Shown here: one piece after another, positions 17,443 through 25,404 of the stretch
How the letters are laid out: every line of letters starts with the position of its first letter
Numbering within the stretch: position 1 is the stretch's first letter
Source: Micromonospora pisi
GTDB lineage: Bacteria > Actinomycetota > Actinomycetes > Mycobacteriales > Micromonosporaceae
Assembly: GCF_003633685.1 (NCBI RefSeq)
Contig: NZ_RBKT01000001.1
Coordinates: 4,712,001 to 4,776,000 of the forward strand
DNA length: 64,000 nt
Reading direction: 5' to 3'
The notes under the pieces: generated by a model
The model's database searches: none
Seen by the model: only the letters and a program-made list of their open reading frames with translations
What the model was told of the DNA's origin: nothing
Position numbers and translations under genes: made by a program

Positions 17443-19245
17443 TCAGTGGGTACGGGTGGGACGGCGGCTGCCGAACGGGCGGTCGCCACCGGAGCGCGGA
17501 CGCTCGCCCTGAGCCTCGCTCGGCCGGTCAGGCCGAGGCGCGCTCTCGTGCCGGAATCCGCCCCGACGATCGTCGGAACGCCATTCCCCACCGCTGCGCC
17601 ACTCGCCCGCCGGACGCGAGCCGGTGGCCCGTTCGCCCTGCGGCCGGTCACCGTAACGGCGTTCGCCCTGCGGCCGGTCACCGTAACGGCGTTCGCCCTG
17701 CGGCCGGTCCCCGAAGCGGCGTTCGCCCTGCGGCCGGTCACCGAAGCGGCGTTCGCCCTGCGGCCGGTCACCGTAACGGCGGTCACCACGCGGGCGGTCG
17801 CTGTAGCGTTCCGGCTCGGCCACCACCGGCACACCGCTCGGCGCCTGGGCGCCGGTGAGCTCGGCCAGTACCGCGTCGCCGGGGCGTACCCGGGTCTGGG
17901 CCGGCTCGACGCCCGCCTTCTCCAGCATCGCGAGTGTGGTCCGGCGCTGCTTCGGCAGGACCAGGGTCGCCACCGCGCCGGACTCACCGGCCCGAGCGGT
18001 GCGGCCGGCCCGGTGCAGGTAGTCCTTCGGGTCCTTCGGCGGGTCGACGTGCACCACGAGGGAGACACCGTCAACGTGAATGCCCCGGGCGGCCACGTCG
18101 GTGGCGACCAGGACACTCGTCCGGCCTTCCTTGAACTCGGCCAGCGTGCGGGTCCGTACCCGTTGGGTCTTGCCGCCGTGCAGCGCACCGGCCCGGACAC
18201 CGACCGCCGCGAGCTGCTCGACCAGCCGGTCCACCCCCATCTGGGTGCGGGCGAACATCATCGTGCGGCCCTGCCGGGCCGCGATCGACGCGGCGATCGC
18301 GAACTTGTCGTGCGGCGGGATCAGCAGCAGGTGGTGGTCCATGGTGGACACCGCAGCGGTCGCCGGTGCGGTCGAGTGCGTCACCGGGTCGTGCATGAAG
18401 CGCCGGACCAGCGCGTCGACGTCGCCGTCGAGGGTGGCCGAGAAGAGCAGCCGCTGCGCGTTGACGGGCGTCTTCGAGAGCAGTTCGGTGACCTCGGGCA
18501 GGAAGCCCATGTCGGCCATCTGGTCCGCCTCGTCGAGCACGGTGATCTCAATTTCGTCCAGCTTGCAGACACCGCGCGAGATCAGGTCGCCGAGCCGACC
18601 CGGCGTCGCCACGATGACCTCCACGCCGCGCCGCAGCGCGTCGATCTGCCGGTCGTACGGCACCCCGCCCACGGCGGTCTTCAGGAACACGCCGAGCGAC
18701 TTGCCCAGCGGCACGAGGGCGTCGTTGACCTGCATCGCGAGTTCGCGGGTCGGCACCAGGATCAGCGCCCGGGGGTGCTGTGGCCGGGCCCGGCCACCGT
18801 TGGCCACCCGGGCCAGTACGGGCAGACCGAACGCGAGCGTCTTGCCGGAGCCGGTCTGGCCACGGCCGAGTACGTCCCGTCCGGCCAGCGCGTCCGGAAC
18901 GGTCGCCTGCTGGATCTCGAACGGGGTGCTGATGCCCTCCCGGGCGAGCGCCCGGACGAGCTGGTGCGGCAGACCAAGCGCCGCGAAGTCGCGTACGGGT
19001 GCCGGCGCGGTCTCGGCGATCGGCTCGGATTCCTCGGCCGGCCCGGCCTGTGCGACCTGTGCGACCTCTGCGGGCTGCGGGACCTCTGCGGGCTGGCTGG
19101 GTGCTACCGCCTGGGCTGCGGGTTCGATCTGTTCCGTCGAATCGATCTGCGCGGTCGGGGCCGTGGTTGCGTTCGGGGCCTCTGCGGTGTCGACCGGGGA
19201 GTCGAAGACGGACGGGAACGTGCTGGGATCAGCGAAGGGCGTCAA
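17443..19245 (-). CDS. DEAD-box ATP-dependent RNA helicase
   Basis: A 600-residue RNA helicase. It shows the Q motif (GISTPFEIQQATVP), Walker A GQTGSGKT (129-136), PTRELA, VATPGRL, DEAD (238-241), SATL and HRAGRTARAG. The first 85 residues are an Ala/Pro/Gln/Glu-rich extension. The C-terminal tail holds at least five copies of a basic decapeptide (YGDRPQGERR type), a likely RNA-binding region. The start is taken as TTG at 19245 because GAGAGG lies six bases upstream and the protein then begins with TPFADPS; the longer ORF from 19320 lacks a ribosome site. Homologues often act in cold adaptation or ribosome assembly. Confidence 0.93.
   Translation of the reverse strand: MTPFADPSTFPSVFDSPVDTAEAPNATTAPTAQIDSTEQIEPAAQAVAPSQPAEVPQPAEVAQVAQAGPAEESEPIAETAPAPVRDFAALGLPHQLVRALAREGISTPFEIQQATVPDALAGRDVLGRGQTGSGKTLAFGLPVLARVANGGRARPQHPRALILVPTRELAMQVNDALVPLGKSLGVFLKTAVGGVPYDRQIDALRRGVEVIVATPGRLGDLISRGVCKLDEIEITVLDEADQMADMGFLPEVTELLSKTPVNAQRLLFSATLDGDVDALVRRFMHDPVTHSTAPATAAVSTMDHHLLLIPPHDKFAIAASIAARQGRTMMFARTQMGVDRLVEQLAAVGVRAGALHGGKTQRVRTRTLAEFKEGRTSVLVATDVAARGIHVDGVSLVVHVDPPKDPKDYLHRAGRTARAGESGAVATLVLPKQRRTTLAMLEKAGVEPAQTRVRPGDAVLAELTGAQAPSGVPVVAEPERYSDRPRGDRRYGDRPQGERRFGDRPQGERRFGDRPQGERRYGDRPQGERRYGDRPQGERATGSRPAGEWRSGGEWRSDDRRGGFRHESAPRPDRPSEAQGERPRSGGDRPFGSRRPTRTH
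17631..17780 (-). repeat. 30-bp tandem repeat, five units, in the helicase tail
   Basis: Five nearly identical 30-bp units starting with GTTCGCCCTGCGGCCGGTCA (plus-strand reading) encode the GDRPQGERR(Y/F) decapeptides. A sixth unit is degenerate. Such perfect repeats expand and contract easily. Confidence 0.95.
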
Positions 19246-19331
19246 GAAAAACCTCTCAAGCGGGGCACATCTTCGCGAATGGCCCACTGCGGCAAACGTC
19301 CGCCGCTGAATCGCCCGCAAGATCGCCCAGG

Positions 19332-19350
19332 GGCGCGCTTTGTGCGCGCC
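19332..19350. other. GC hairpin in the helicase leader region
   Basis: Arms GGCGCGC and GCGCGCC with a 5-base loop, about 87 bases before the TTG start of the helicase. It could be the terminator of the upstream minus-strand gene or a leader structure; the sequence does not distinguish these. Confidence 0.4.
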
Positions 19351-19491
19351 AGGTCAGTAATCGCGTCAAGTGTACGGCTTCTCCGTGGTCCTGGCATCGA
19401 CCGACCCCGGCCAGTGGGCAGGGTCACCCCGACCACGGAGCCCTCTCACGGGCGCCGCAGCCGGGGTTCGCGAAGGGAACGGCACGCCGGA

Positions 19492-21141
19492 TCAGCTGCC
19501 CAGCAAGCCGCCGAACAGGTTGTTGAACGCGTCACCGGTCCCGAAGACCACGAGCAGACCGATCGCGACGAGCACGGCCAGTCCGGCGACCAGCACCCCG
19601 ATCATCTTCGCCGTGCCCGTGTTGCTCGTGGGCGTGTCCGCCCAGCCCTGCGCCAGAATGTGCCCGGTCAGCGAACCGGTGTTCTCCACCGGGTTCCCGG
19701 TCCGGATCGGGACCGTCAGGTCCCCCGGGTTGCCGGTCCGGATCGGGATCGTCACGTCCGCCGCCGAACCATCCTCCCCGCCGTACACGGCCCCCCGGCC
19801 GGGCTGCTCGCCCGCCGTCTTCCGGGGATCGCCCACCGGAAGTCGGATCGGTTGGGTGGTGAGCGCGGAGGCCGAGGTGGGAATCGGCTGGGTGGTGAGC
19901 GCGGACGTCGCCGTCGTGATCGGCTGGGTGGTGAGCGCGGAGACCGAGGTGTTGATCCGCTGGGTCGCCACCGCGTCCGAACCCACCGGGGTGCCGGTCG
20001 AGGTGGAAGAAGACGGCACGCGGCTCGCCGGTGGCGGAGGGAACGGCGGTACCGGGGCCGGCACCGGCGGGCCGGGCGGCGCAGGCGGCGCGGGCGGGAC
20101 CGGACCCGGTCCGGGTGGCGGGGGAGTCGGCCGGGGCGGAGTCGGTCCCGGTGCCGGTGGAGCGGGCACCGGTACGGGCGGAGTCGGTCCGGGTGCCGGT
20201 GGAACCGGGAACGGGGCCGGCGCCGGTCCGGGGCCGGGTGGCTTCGGCGGTTCCGGCCTCGGCGGGCGGGCCGGCTCGGGCGGGTGCACCGGCTCGGGCG
20301 GCTGCGGCGGCACGGGCGGACGCGGGTCGGAGTCCAGGATCGGAACCGGTCCGCTTGTCTGACCGGCCCGGTAGACCGTGGGCTGGACGCCCGACGTGGG
20401 CGCACCGCCCGCTCGCCCGTCGGCCGGCGCCGTGCCGACTCCGGAGACCTTCCCGCCGGAGCGGACACCTGCCTCGCCCGCCTCCCCGGAGCGCTGCGTC
20501 GGGATCGAGTAACCGATCGTCGGCTTGCCCCAGGGGCGGTCGGTGGACCTCGGTGGCGTGGCGTCCGTCGACCTGGTGGACGTACCGGTCGGCTCCGGAT
20601 CCGTCCCCGGCTTGGAGAAGGCGGACCAGGGCACGTCAGCCGCGGGGACCTTCGGCGTACGGCGTTGCAGTGGAGTGCTCGCCGAGGCCGCCTCGACCAG
20701 CGCTGGTCGGGCCGACGCCGGCGGGGACACGCTGGCGCTGACGGACGTGGCCGGCGTGGTCGACGCGTCGGTCGTCTCGTCCGGTGTGTCGCCACGGGTC
20801 GGGGCGTCCTCGACCGAAGCGAGGCCGGTGGAGACGTCGTCGGTCGAGGCGTCGTCGTCGACCGGCTCGGGGCCGTCGTCCGATTCGGAAACCGTCTCCG
20901 GTGTGCTCTCCGACTTCTCCGCCCCCGCCCAGAGCGTGCCGGCCGGAGGCGGCGGAGGCGGCTCGTACGCCTCCGGCAGCTCATCGTCGGCGGCCTCCGG
21001 CACGACTGTGCCCACCGGCGGCGGCGGTGCCAACGGCGGCAGCTCCGCTACGTCGTCCGCCGCGTCCGGTGGTGTCGTGGTCAAGGTCCCGGTATTCGAA
21101 CTCGCCAGCTCGATGGCTGGCGGTGTCTGCTCTTCGCCCAT
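19492..21141 (-). CDS. Proline-rich membrane-anchored protein, unknown function
   Basis: A 549-residue protein with a long disordered cytoplasmic region and a single membrane helix near the C-terminus (about residues 508-533, MIGVLVAGLAVLVAIGLLVV). The bulk consists of Pro-rich runs of the PPAPGPTPP kind, acidic Ala/Asp stretches, three copies of SALTTQPI and two of TVPIRTGNP. The orientation is probably N-in with a short external tail. I know no function; such proteins can act as envelope-associated scaffolds. The ATG at 21141 has GGGAGG five bases upstream. It follows the NlpC/P60 gene on the same strand. Confidence 0.65.
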   Translation of the reverse strand: MGEEQTPPAIELASSNTGTLTTTPPDAADDVAELPPLAPPPPVGTVVPEAADDELPEAYEPPPPPPAGTLWAGAEKSESTPETVSESDDGPEPVDDDASTDDVSTGLASVEDAPTRGDTPDETTDASTTPATSVSASVSPPASARPALVEAASASTPLQRRTPKVPAADVPWSAFSKPGTDPEPTGTSTRSTDATPPRSTDRPWGKPTIGYSIPTQRSGEAGEAGVRSGGKVSGVGTAPADGRAGGAPTSGVQPTVYRAGQTSGPVPILDSDPRPPVPPQPPEPVHPPEPARPPRPEPPKPPGPGPAPAPFPVPPAPGPTPPVPVPAPPAPGPTPPRPTPPPPGPGPVPPAPPAPPGPPVPAPVPPFPPPPASRVPSSSTSTGTPVGSDAVATQRINTSVSALTTQPITTATSALTTQPIPTSASALTTQPIRLPVGDPRKTAGEQPGRGAVYGGEDGSAADVTIPIRTGNPGDLTVPIRTGNPVENTGSLTGHILAQGWADTPTSNTGTAKMIGVLVAGLAVLVAIGLLVVFGTGDAFNNLFGGLLGS

Positions 21142-21298
21142 CGTTGCCTCCCGCGCCCGCACCCGGACCGGTGGCGCCGGACCGGGAGTGCCCTCGATCC
21201 TCACCGTGCCACATCCGGGCACGGGCGGACAGTCGGAGCCCGTTGTCCGGCCGAGCGGCCCGCGCGCCGCAGGCGCGGACCGGCCGGTCCGGAGGCGG

Positions 21299-22831
21299 CT
21301 ACGTGCCGCTCGGCGTCACGTTGTTCGAGGCCGACGGCGTGGAGCCGGTGGTCGGGTTCGGTGTCGGCGAAGGCGCCGTGCTCGGCGGTGTCGACGTCGG
21401 CGGAGTGCCCGGTGTTGTCGGCGTACCCGTGCCGGTGGTGGGATCGGGTGAACCGGTCGTGGGCTTCGGCGTCGGTGTGGGGGTTGTCGGCTTCGGCGTC
21501 GGAGTCGGAGTTGTCGGCTTCGGCGTCGGTGTGGTGGCTGTCGGCTTCGGGGTCGGTGTGGTGGCCGTCGGCTTCGGCGTGGGCCGGGTGGTCGTCGGCG
21601 TCGGGTTGGGCGTCGTGGTCGGCGCCGGTACGGCCCCGTAGATCCGGGTCGCGGCGTAGAAACGCGACCACCAGACGGTCGAGACCTTCACCACGTCGCC
21701 CGAGTTCGGGGCGTGCACCATCTTGCCGCCACCGATGTACATGCCGACGTGGTGCACCGTGGTCCAACTGCTGCCCGAGGCGAAGAAGATCAGGTCCCCG
21801 GGGAGCAGCGAGTAACGGTCGACCGCCCGGGCCCGGGTCGCGTAGTACTGGTCCTTCGCCACCCGGGGGAGCTGGTAGCCGGCACTGCGGTAGGCCGCCC
21901 ACATCAGGCCGGAGCAGTCGAACTCGTTCGGTCCTTCGGCCGCCCAGACATACGGATCGCCCCGCTGCGCGAGCGCGTACTGCACCGCTTGCAGCGCTCT
22001 CGGGTCGGCAACCATTCCGGCGACGCTGTCGCTGTTGAGCGAACCGGGACCGAGCTGCTGCTCGGCGGCCTCCCGGGCGCGTTCGATCGCGGCGAGCTGA
22101 TCCGCGTTGTCCCGCTTCAACTTCAACAGGTCGGCTTCGAGCTGCTTGAAGGTGGTTTCCTTGGTGGTGAAGAGCGTGGTCGCGGTGGCGACCCGGGCAT
22201 CGGCGGCGAGTTGTCCCTCGCGTGCCGTCTGCTCGGCCGCTCGGGCCCGGGTGAGTTCACGGGCGGGAGCGATGCTGTCCGCGCCGGCCGGCGCGCCCTT
22301 CTGTAGGCGGCTCAGCGCCCCCAGCCCTTCCAGGTCGGAGCCGAGCGCGCCCGGCGGCAGACCGGCGGCCTCCTTGAACGCCTCGGCGGCGGCGACGTCA
22401 GCCGCCTGCTGTGCCTTGAGCAACTGCTCGTGTGCCGACTGCCACTGCGTCTGAGCGGTCACCAGCAGGCCGGCCGCGGTGTCCCGGTCCTGGCGTAGCT
22501 GGAGCAGTTCGTCGCCGAGTACGGCGAGCTGTGTCTCCTTGGCCTGGATCTGGGTGGCGAGCGGGCCGTTCAGCAGCGGCGGCAGCGGGGCGGTGGGGCC
22601 GGTGCCACCGGCCGGCGCGGTGGCACCGGGCAGCAGCAGGGAACCGACCACCGCGGGGCGGGAGCCGGTGTCCGGCACGGTGGTGGGCAGAGCCGGGTCG
22701 GCGTAGACCGGGGTGGCGAAAGCGAACGCGACCACTCCGCTGAGCAGCGCGGACCAGGCCAGCGGCCGCAGCACCGGGCTGATCAGCGGTCGGCGGTGTC
22801 GTCCTCGTCGATTGCCCGTCTTCTGTGCCAT
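21299..22831 (-). CDS. NlpC/P60 peptidoglycan hydrolase, secreted
   Basis: A 510-residue cell-wall hydrolase expected to cut within peptide stems (D-Glu to diamino acid bond in the RipA/P60 family). A signal segment (about residues 15-45, ending TPVYADP) is followed by a coiled coil (about residues 85-150 and 190-250). The NlpC/P60 domain carries Cys306 (FDCSGLMW), His360 (HHVGMYIG) and a third polar site in HAPNSG. The C-terminus is a low-complexity TPKPT-type repeat tail that may thread the wall. ATG 22831 lies just after GGGGAG on the minus strand. The coiled-coil segment in related hydrolases inhibits or docks the enzyme at division sites. Confidence 0.9.
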   Translation of the reverse strand: MAQKTGNRRGRHRRPLISPVLRPLAWSALLSGVVAFAFATPVYADPALPTTVPDTGSRPAVVGSLLLPGATAPAGGTGPTAPLPPLLNGPLATQIQAKETQLAVLGDELLQLRQDRDTAAGLLVTAQTQWQSAHEQLLKAQQAADVAAAEAFKEAAGLPPGALGSDLEGLGALSRLQKGAPAGADSIAPARELTRARAAEQTAREGQLAADARVATATTLFTTKETTFKQLEADLLKLKRDNADQLAAIERAREAAEQQLGPGSLNSDSVAGMVADPRALQAVQYALAQRGDPYVWAAEGPNEFDCSGLMWAAYRSAGYQLPRVAKDQYYATRARAVDRYSLLPGDLIFFASGSSWTTVHHVGMYIGGGKMVHAPNSGDVVKVSTVWWSRFYAATRIYGAVPAPTTTPNPTPTTTRPTPKPTATTPTPKPTATTPTPKPTTPTPTPKPTTPTPTPKPTTGSPDPTTGTGTPTTPGTPPTSTPPSTAPSPTPNPTTGSTPSASNNVTPSGT

Positions 22832-22852
22832 TCCGCTCCCCATCCAGCAATC

Positions 22853-22883
22853 GAGGGCCCGGTTATACCGCCCCGGGGCCCTC
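22853..22883 (-). other. Leader hairpin upstream of the NlpC/P60 gene
   Basis: Arms GAGGGCCCGG and CCGGGGCCCTC (10-11 bp with one bulge) enclose a 10-base loop, about 20 bases before the start codon on the minus strand. It could attenuate transcription or modulate translation. Actinobacterial cell-wall hydrolase genes often carry c-di-AMP riboswitches, but I cannot match that consensus here. Confidence 0.4.
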
Positions 22884-23108
22884 GTGTCCGGCGATGTGCC
22901 CGGCGTCCCACTTTTGTCTACCTCACCACGTCCAGGAAGTCGATCGGGGCGGGGGTAACAAGAGCCTGAGAGTCTGGTGACGGCAGCCTGAGTGTCGGAT
23001 GGCCGGCGGGCGTCCGGTGAACTACGTCGCTGTGGCAGTGGCCGTCCGGGCGTTCCCGGGTGGGCCACGTACGCTCGACCCTGGATCGTAGGGAAGGACG
23101 GGCCCGCC

Positions 23109-24278
23109 ATGGATGCCGGACGCAAGCGTGAACTGGAAGAGAAGGTCTACGCCGGGGAGCGGCTGAGCCGGCAGGACGGCGAGGACCTCTACGACAGCGA
23201 CGATCTGGCGTGGCTGGGGCGGCTGGCTCACCACCGTCGCACCGAGATCAACGGTGACCGGGTGATGTTCAACGTCAACCGCCACCTGAACCTGACCAAC
23301 GTGTGCAGCGCCTCCTGCGCGTACTGCTCCTTCCAGCGCAAGCCGGGCGAGAAGGACGCGTACACGATGCGGATCGAGGAAGCCGTCCGCAAGGCCAAGG
23401 AGATGCAGGACGAGCAGCTCACCGAGCTGCACATCGTCAACGGTCTGCACCCGACGCTGCCCTGGCGTTACTACCCGAAGGTGCTGCGCGAGCTGAAGGC
23501 GGCGCTGCCGACGGTGAAGCTGAAGGCGTTCACCGCCACCGAGGTGCAGTGGTTCGAGAAGATCAGCGGTCTGCCGGCGGACGAGATCCTGGACGAGCTG
23601 ATCGACGCTGGCCTGGAGTCGCTCACCGGTGGCGGTGCGGAGATCTTCGACTGGGAGGTCCGGCAGCACATCGTGGACCACGCCTGCCACTGGGAGGACT
23701 GGTCGCGGATCCACCGGCTGGCGCACTCGAAGGGGCTCAAGACCCCGTCGACGATGCTCTACGGCCACATCGAGGAGCCCCGGCACCGGGTCGACCACGT
23801 ACTGCGGCTGCGTGAGTTGCAGGACGAGACCGGGGGCTTCACCGTCTTCATCCCGCTGCGCTACCAGCACGACTTCGTCGACTCGGCGGACGGCAAGATC
23901 CGTAACCGGATCCAGGCCAGGACCACGATGGCGTCCCCGGCCGAGTCGCTCAAGACCTTCGCGGTCTCCCGGCTGCTCTTCGACAACGTGCCGCACGTGA
24001 AGTGCTTCTGGGTGATGCACGGGCTGTCGGTCGCCCAGCTCTCGCTGAACTTCGGCGTGGACGACCTGGACGGCTCGGTGGTCGAATACAAGATCACCCA
24101 CGATGCGGACTCGTACGGCACCCCGAACACCATGCACCGTGAGGACCTGCTCAACCTGATCTGGGACGCCGGGTTCCAACCGGTCGAACGGGACACCCGT
24201 TACAACGTGGTACGCGAGTACGACGCCCCGCCGACCCTGGCCCAGCGCCGGGCGGAGCCGCAGCAGGTCTGGGCCTGA
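23109..24278 (+). CDS. mqnE: Aminofutalosine synthase (radical SAM)
   Basis: A radical SAM enzyme that joins 3-[(1-carboxyvinyl)oxy]benzoate to SAM-derived adenosine to give aminofutalosine, the second step of the futalosine menaquinone route. The 389-residue protein has the CxxxCxxC cluster as CSASCAYC (Cys66, Cys70, Cys73). MqnE-specific GLHPTLPWRYYP and LKAFTATEVQWF segments separate it from MqnC. The ATG start at 23109 has an AAGGA-like site upstream and the gene is divergent from the NlpC/P60 gene. Partners in the window are mqnA (52.8 kb) and mqnC (59.9 kb). Confidence 0.96.
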   Translation: MDAGRKRELEEKVYAGERLSRQDGEDLYDSDDLAWLGRLAHHRRTEINGDRVMFNVNRHLNLTNVCSASCAYCSFQRKPGEKDAYTMRIEEAVRKAKEMQDEQLTELHIVNGLHPTLPWRYYPKVLRELKAALPTVKLKAFTATEVQWFEKISGLPADEILDELIDAGLESLTGGGAEIFDWEVRQHIVDHACHWEDWSRIHRLAHSKGLKTPSTMLYGHIEEPRHRVDHVLRLRELQDETGGFTVFIPLRYQHDFVDSADGKIRNRIQARTTMASPAESLKTFAVSRLLFDNVPHVKCFWVMHGLSVAQLSLNFGVDDLDGSVVEYKITHDADSYGTPNTMHREDLLNLIWDAGFQPVERDTRYNVVREYDAPPTLAQRRAEPQQVWA

Positions 24279-24377
24279 CCCTGGACGGGGTTGCCCGCTC
24301 TTAACCTGCCCCATGTCCGGCGTGCGTGTTGGCGTGCGTGTCACGCCACTGGTCGTCAGTAGCTTCCATTCACCGTG

Positions 24378-24908
24378 ATGATTGATGCTGCCGAGCGTGG
24401 TCGAGTCGGGACCGCACGCCGGATCAAGAGGTTCCGCCGTCCACTGGCCGGCGGTCTGACCGCATTGGTGGCCGCCGTCGTGGTCGCCCTGCCGGCATAT
24501 GCGGGTGCCGCACCAGCGCCGGGTCCGAGCGGTCCCGGATCGGTAGACATCACGGTGGAGATCGGACCCCCGTCGCCCACCGGGTCGGGCAGTCCGACTC
24601 CATCGGTCACTCCGACCGGCTCGACCGGTCCCAGCCCGTCCACCACCCCGACCGGCTCGACCAGTCCCACTCCGACCGCGTCGACCAGTCCGAGCACGTC
24701 CACCAGCCCGACCGGGTCCGCCACTCCCAGCGCATCCGCCAGCCTGGGGCTGTCGCCCAGTTCGACGAGCCCGGCACCGCTCGGCAACGGTTCCGGAGGC
24801 GTCCTGCCCCGAACCGGGATGCCGCTGATGCTGCTCCTCGGCGCCGCCGCCTTCCTGGTGGCGGTGGGGCTCAGCCTGCGGGCCGCCGCGGAGCGTCGGA
24901 CCGCCTAG
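24378..24908 (+). CDS. Pro/Thr/Ser-rich LPRTG-type surface protein
   Basis: A 176-residue secreted protein. A twin-basic N-terminus and signal helix (residues 20-45, ending AYAGAAP) are followed by a low-complexity region built of TPTGSTSP-like units. The sorting signal LPRTG lies at 143-147, followed by a hydrophobic helix and a basic tail. It probably serves as a cell-wall spacer or stalk anchored by sortase. The start could be GTG 24375 or ATG 24378; no clear ribosome site is visible for either. Its LPRTGMPLML resembles the anchor of the protein at 35668 (LPVTGMPLML). Confidence 0.7.
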   Translation: MIDAAERGRVGTARRIKRFRRPLAGGLTALVAAVVVALPAYAGAAPAPGPSGPGSVDITVEIGPPSPTGSGSPTPSVTPTGSTGPSPSTTPTGSTSPTPTASTSPSTSTSPTGSATPSASASLGLSPSSTSPAPLGNGSGGVLPRTGMPLMLLLGAAAFLVAVGLSLRAAAERRTA

Positions 24909-25251
24909 GAAAACCCGGCCGGGCCGATCGAGCGCTGGGCCGTCGTCCGCCGAACCCAGCCGGTAGCCGCCCCGGTCAACCCCCCGGCCGAGCGGCCGGG
25001 GCAGACCTGCGCGGCGGGCCAGGGCCGCCCGTACGTGGATGCGGTATCGCCGTTTACACCGGCCTCCAATGTCCGTTTAGAGCGGCGAGTGGCTGACCAG
25101 CGGGCATCTGCGCGGCGAATCGGACATCGACATTCATGATCGGGGCAACGGGTCAATGACCGAATCCGAGATGCTATCGATGCATTTACCTGGGTGACGA
25201 TAAATGGAGCTACTGCGCCTTATCTTTCCAATGCAAAGGTACGCCCTATTT
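24909..25251. other. Intergenic region upstream of the Pst-like locus
   Basis: About 340 bases without a credible gene. The first part holds a hairpin (CCCCGGCC, GAGC loop, GGCCGGGG, 24982-25001) that may terminate the upstream gene. The stretch 25120-25251 is unusually AT-rich for this genome, as expected of a promoter region, but I cannot fix -35/-10 hexamers. Confidence 0.6.
24982..25001 (+). terminator. Hairpin after the LPRTG-type gene
   Basis: A perfect 8-bp GC stem with a 4-base loop, 74 bases after the stop codon. There is no T-run. Confidence 0.5.
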
Positions 25252-25283
25252 GATCACCCCGAGTGAACTGATGTTCACCCCGT
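25252..25283 (+). promoter_or_regulatory. Pho-box-like repeats and inverted repeat
   Basis: GATCACCCCG (25252) and GTTCACCCCG (25273) are 21 bases apart on the same strand. The second carries the GTTCACC core of actinobacterial PhoP boxes. Between them GTGAAC (25263-25268) and GTTCAC (25273-25278) form a perfect 6-bp inverted repeat with a 4-base spacer. The position upstream of a pst-like operon suits phosphate control, but this is inferred from pattern only. Confidence 0.5.
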
Positions 25284-25343
25284 GCATGTCTGGCGTGAGC
25301 ATTTGGCTTTGCGCCCGGTCACGGTGCGTGCGCAGCCTGATCG
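25284..25343 (+). promoter_or_regulatory. Conserved 60-nt leader element, copy A
   Basis: A 60-base sequence that matches 38767-38826 at 46 of 60 positions with no gaps. It is identical over the first 13 bases (GCATGTCTGGCGT) and the last 12 (GCAGCCTGATCG). It lies 61 bases before the first gene of the operon, within the expected leader. It may be a structured RNA or a composite regulator site. Confidence 0.7.
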
Positions 25344-25404
25344 CGGTGGTCGCCCCGACAGCGAGGCCCACGCATGCGCGTTCCACGCTCGACGGGAGGA
25401 ACTG

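Noticed and set aside
17631-17780. Possible CRISPR-like repeats
   Set aside because: The 30-bp units are directly adjacent without spacers and encode a decapeptide repeat in frame with the helicase.
17446-22038. A 1530-codon plus-strand open frame
   Set aside because: It runs antisense to the helicase, the Pro-rich membrane protein and the NlpC/P60 gene, all of which have clear motifs. Long antisense frames are common in high-GC DNA.
22832-23000. c-di-AMP (ydaO-type) riboswitch before the NlpC/P60 gene
   Set aside because: Expected by context, but I could not match the conserved core on the minus strand; only a simple hairpin is visible.
25282-25404. Longer N-terminus for the DUF1508-like protein (start at 25282)
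   Set aside because: This stretch coincides with the 60-nt element that is also found before an unrelated gene. Its codons are not conserved as protein, and a good ribosome site precedes GTG 25405.
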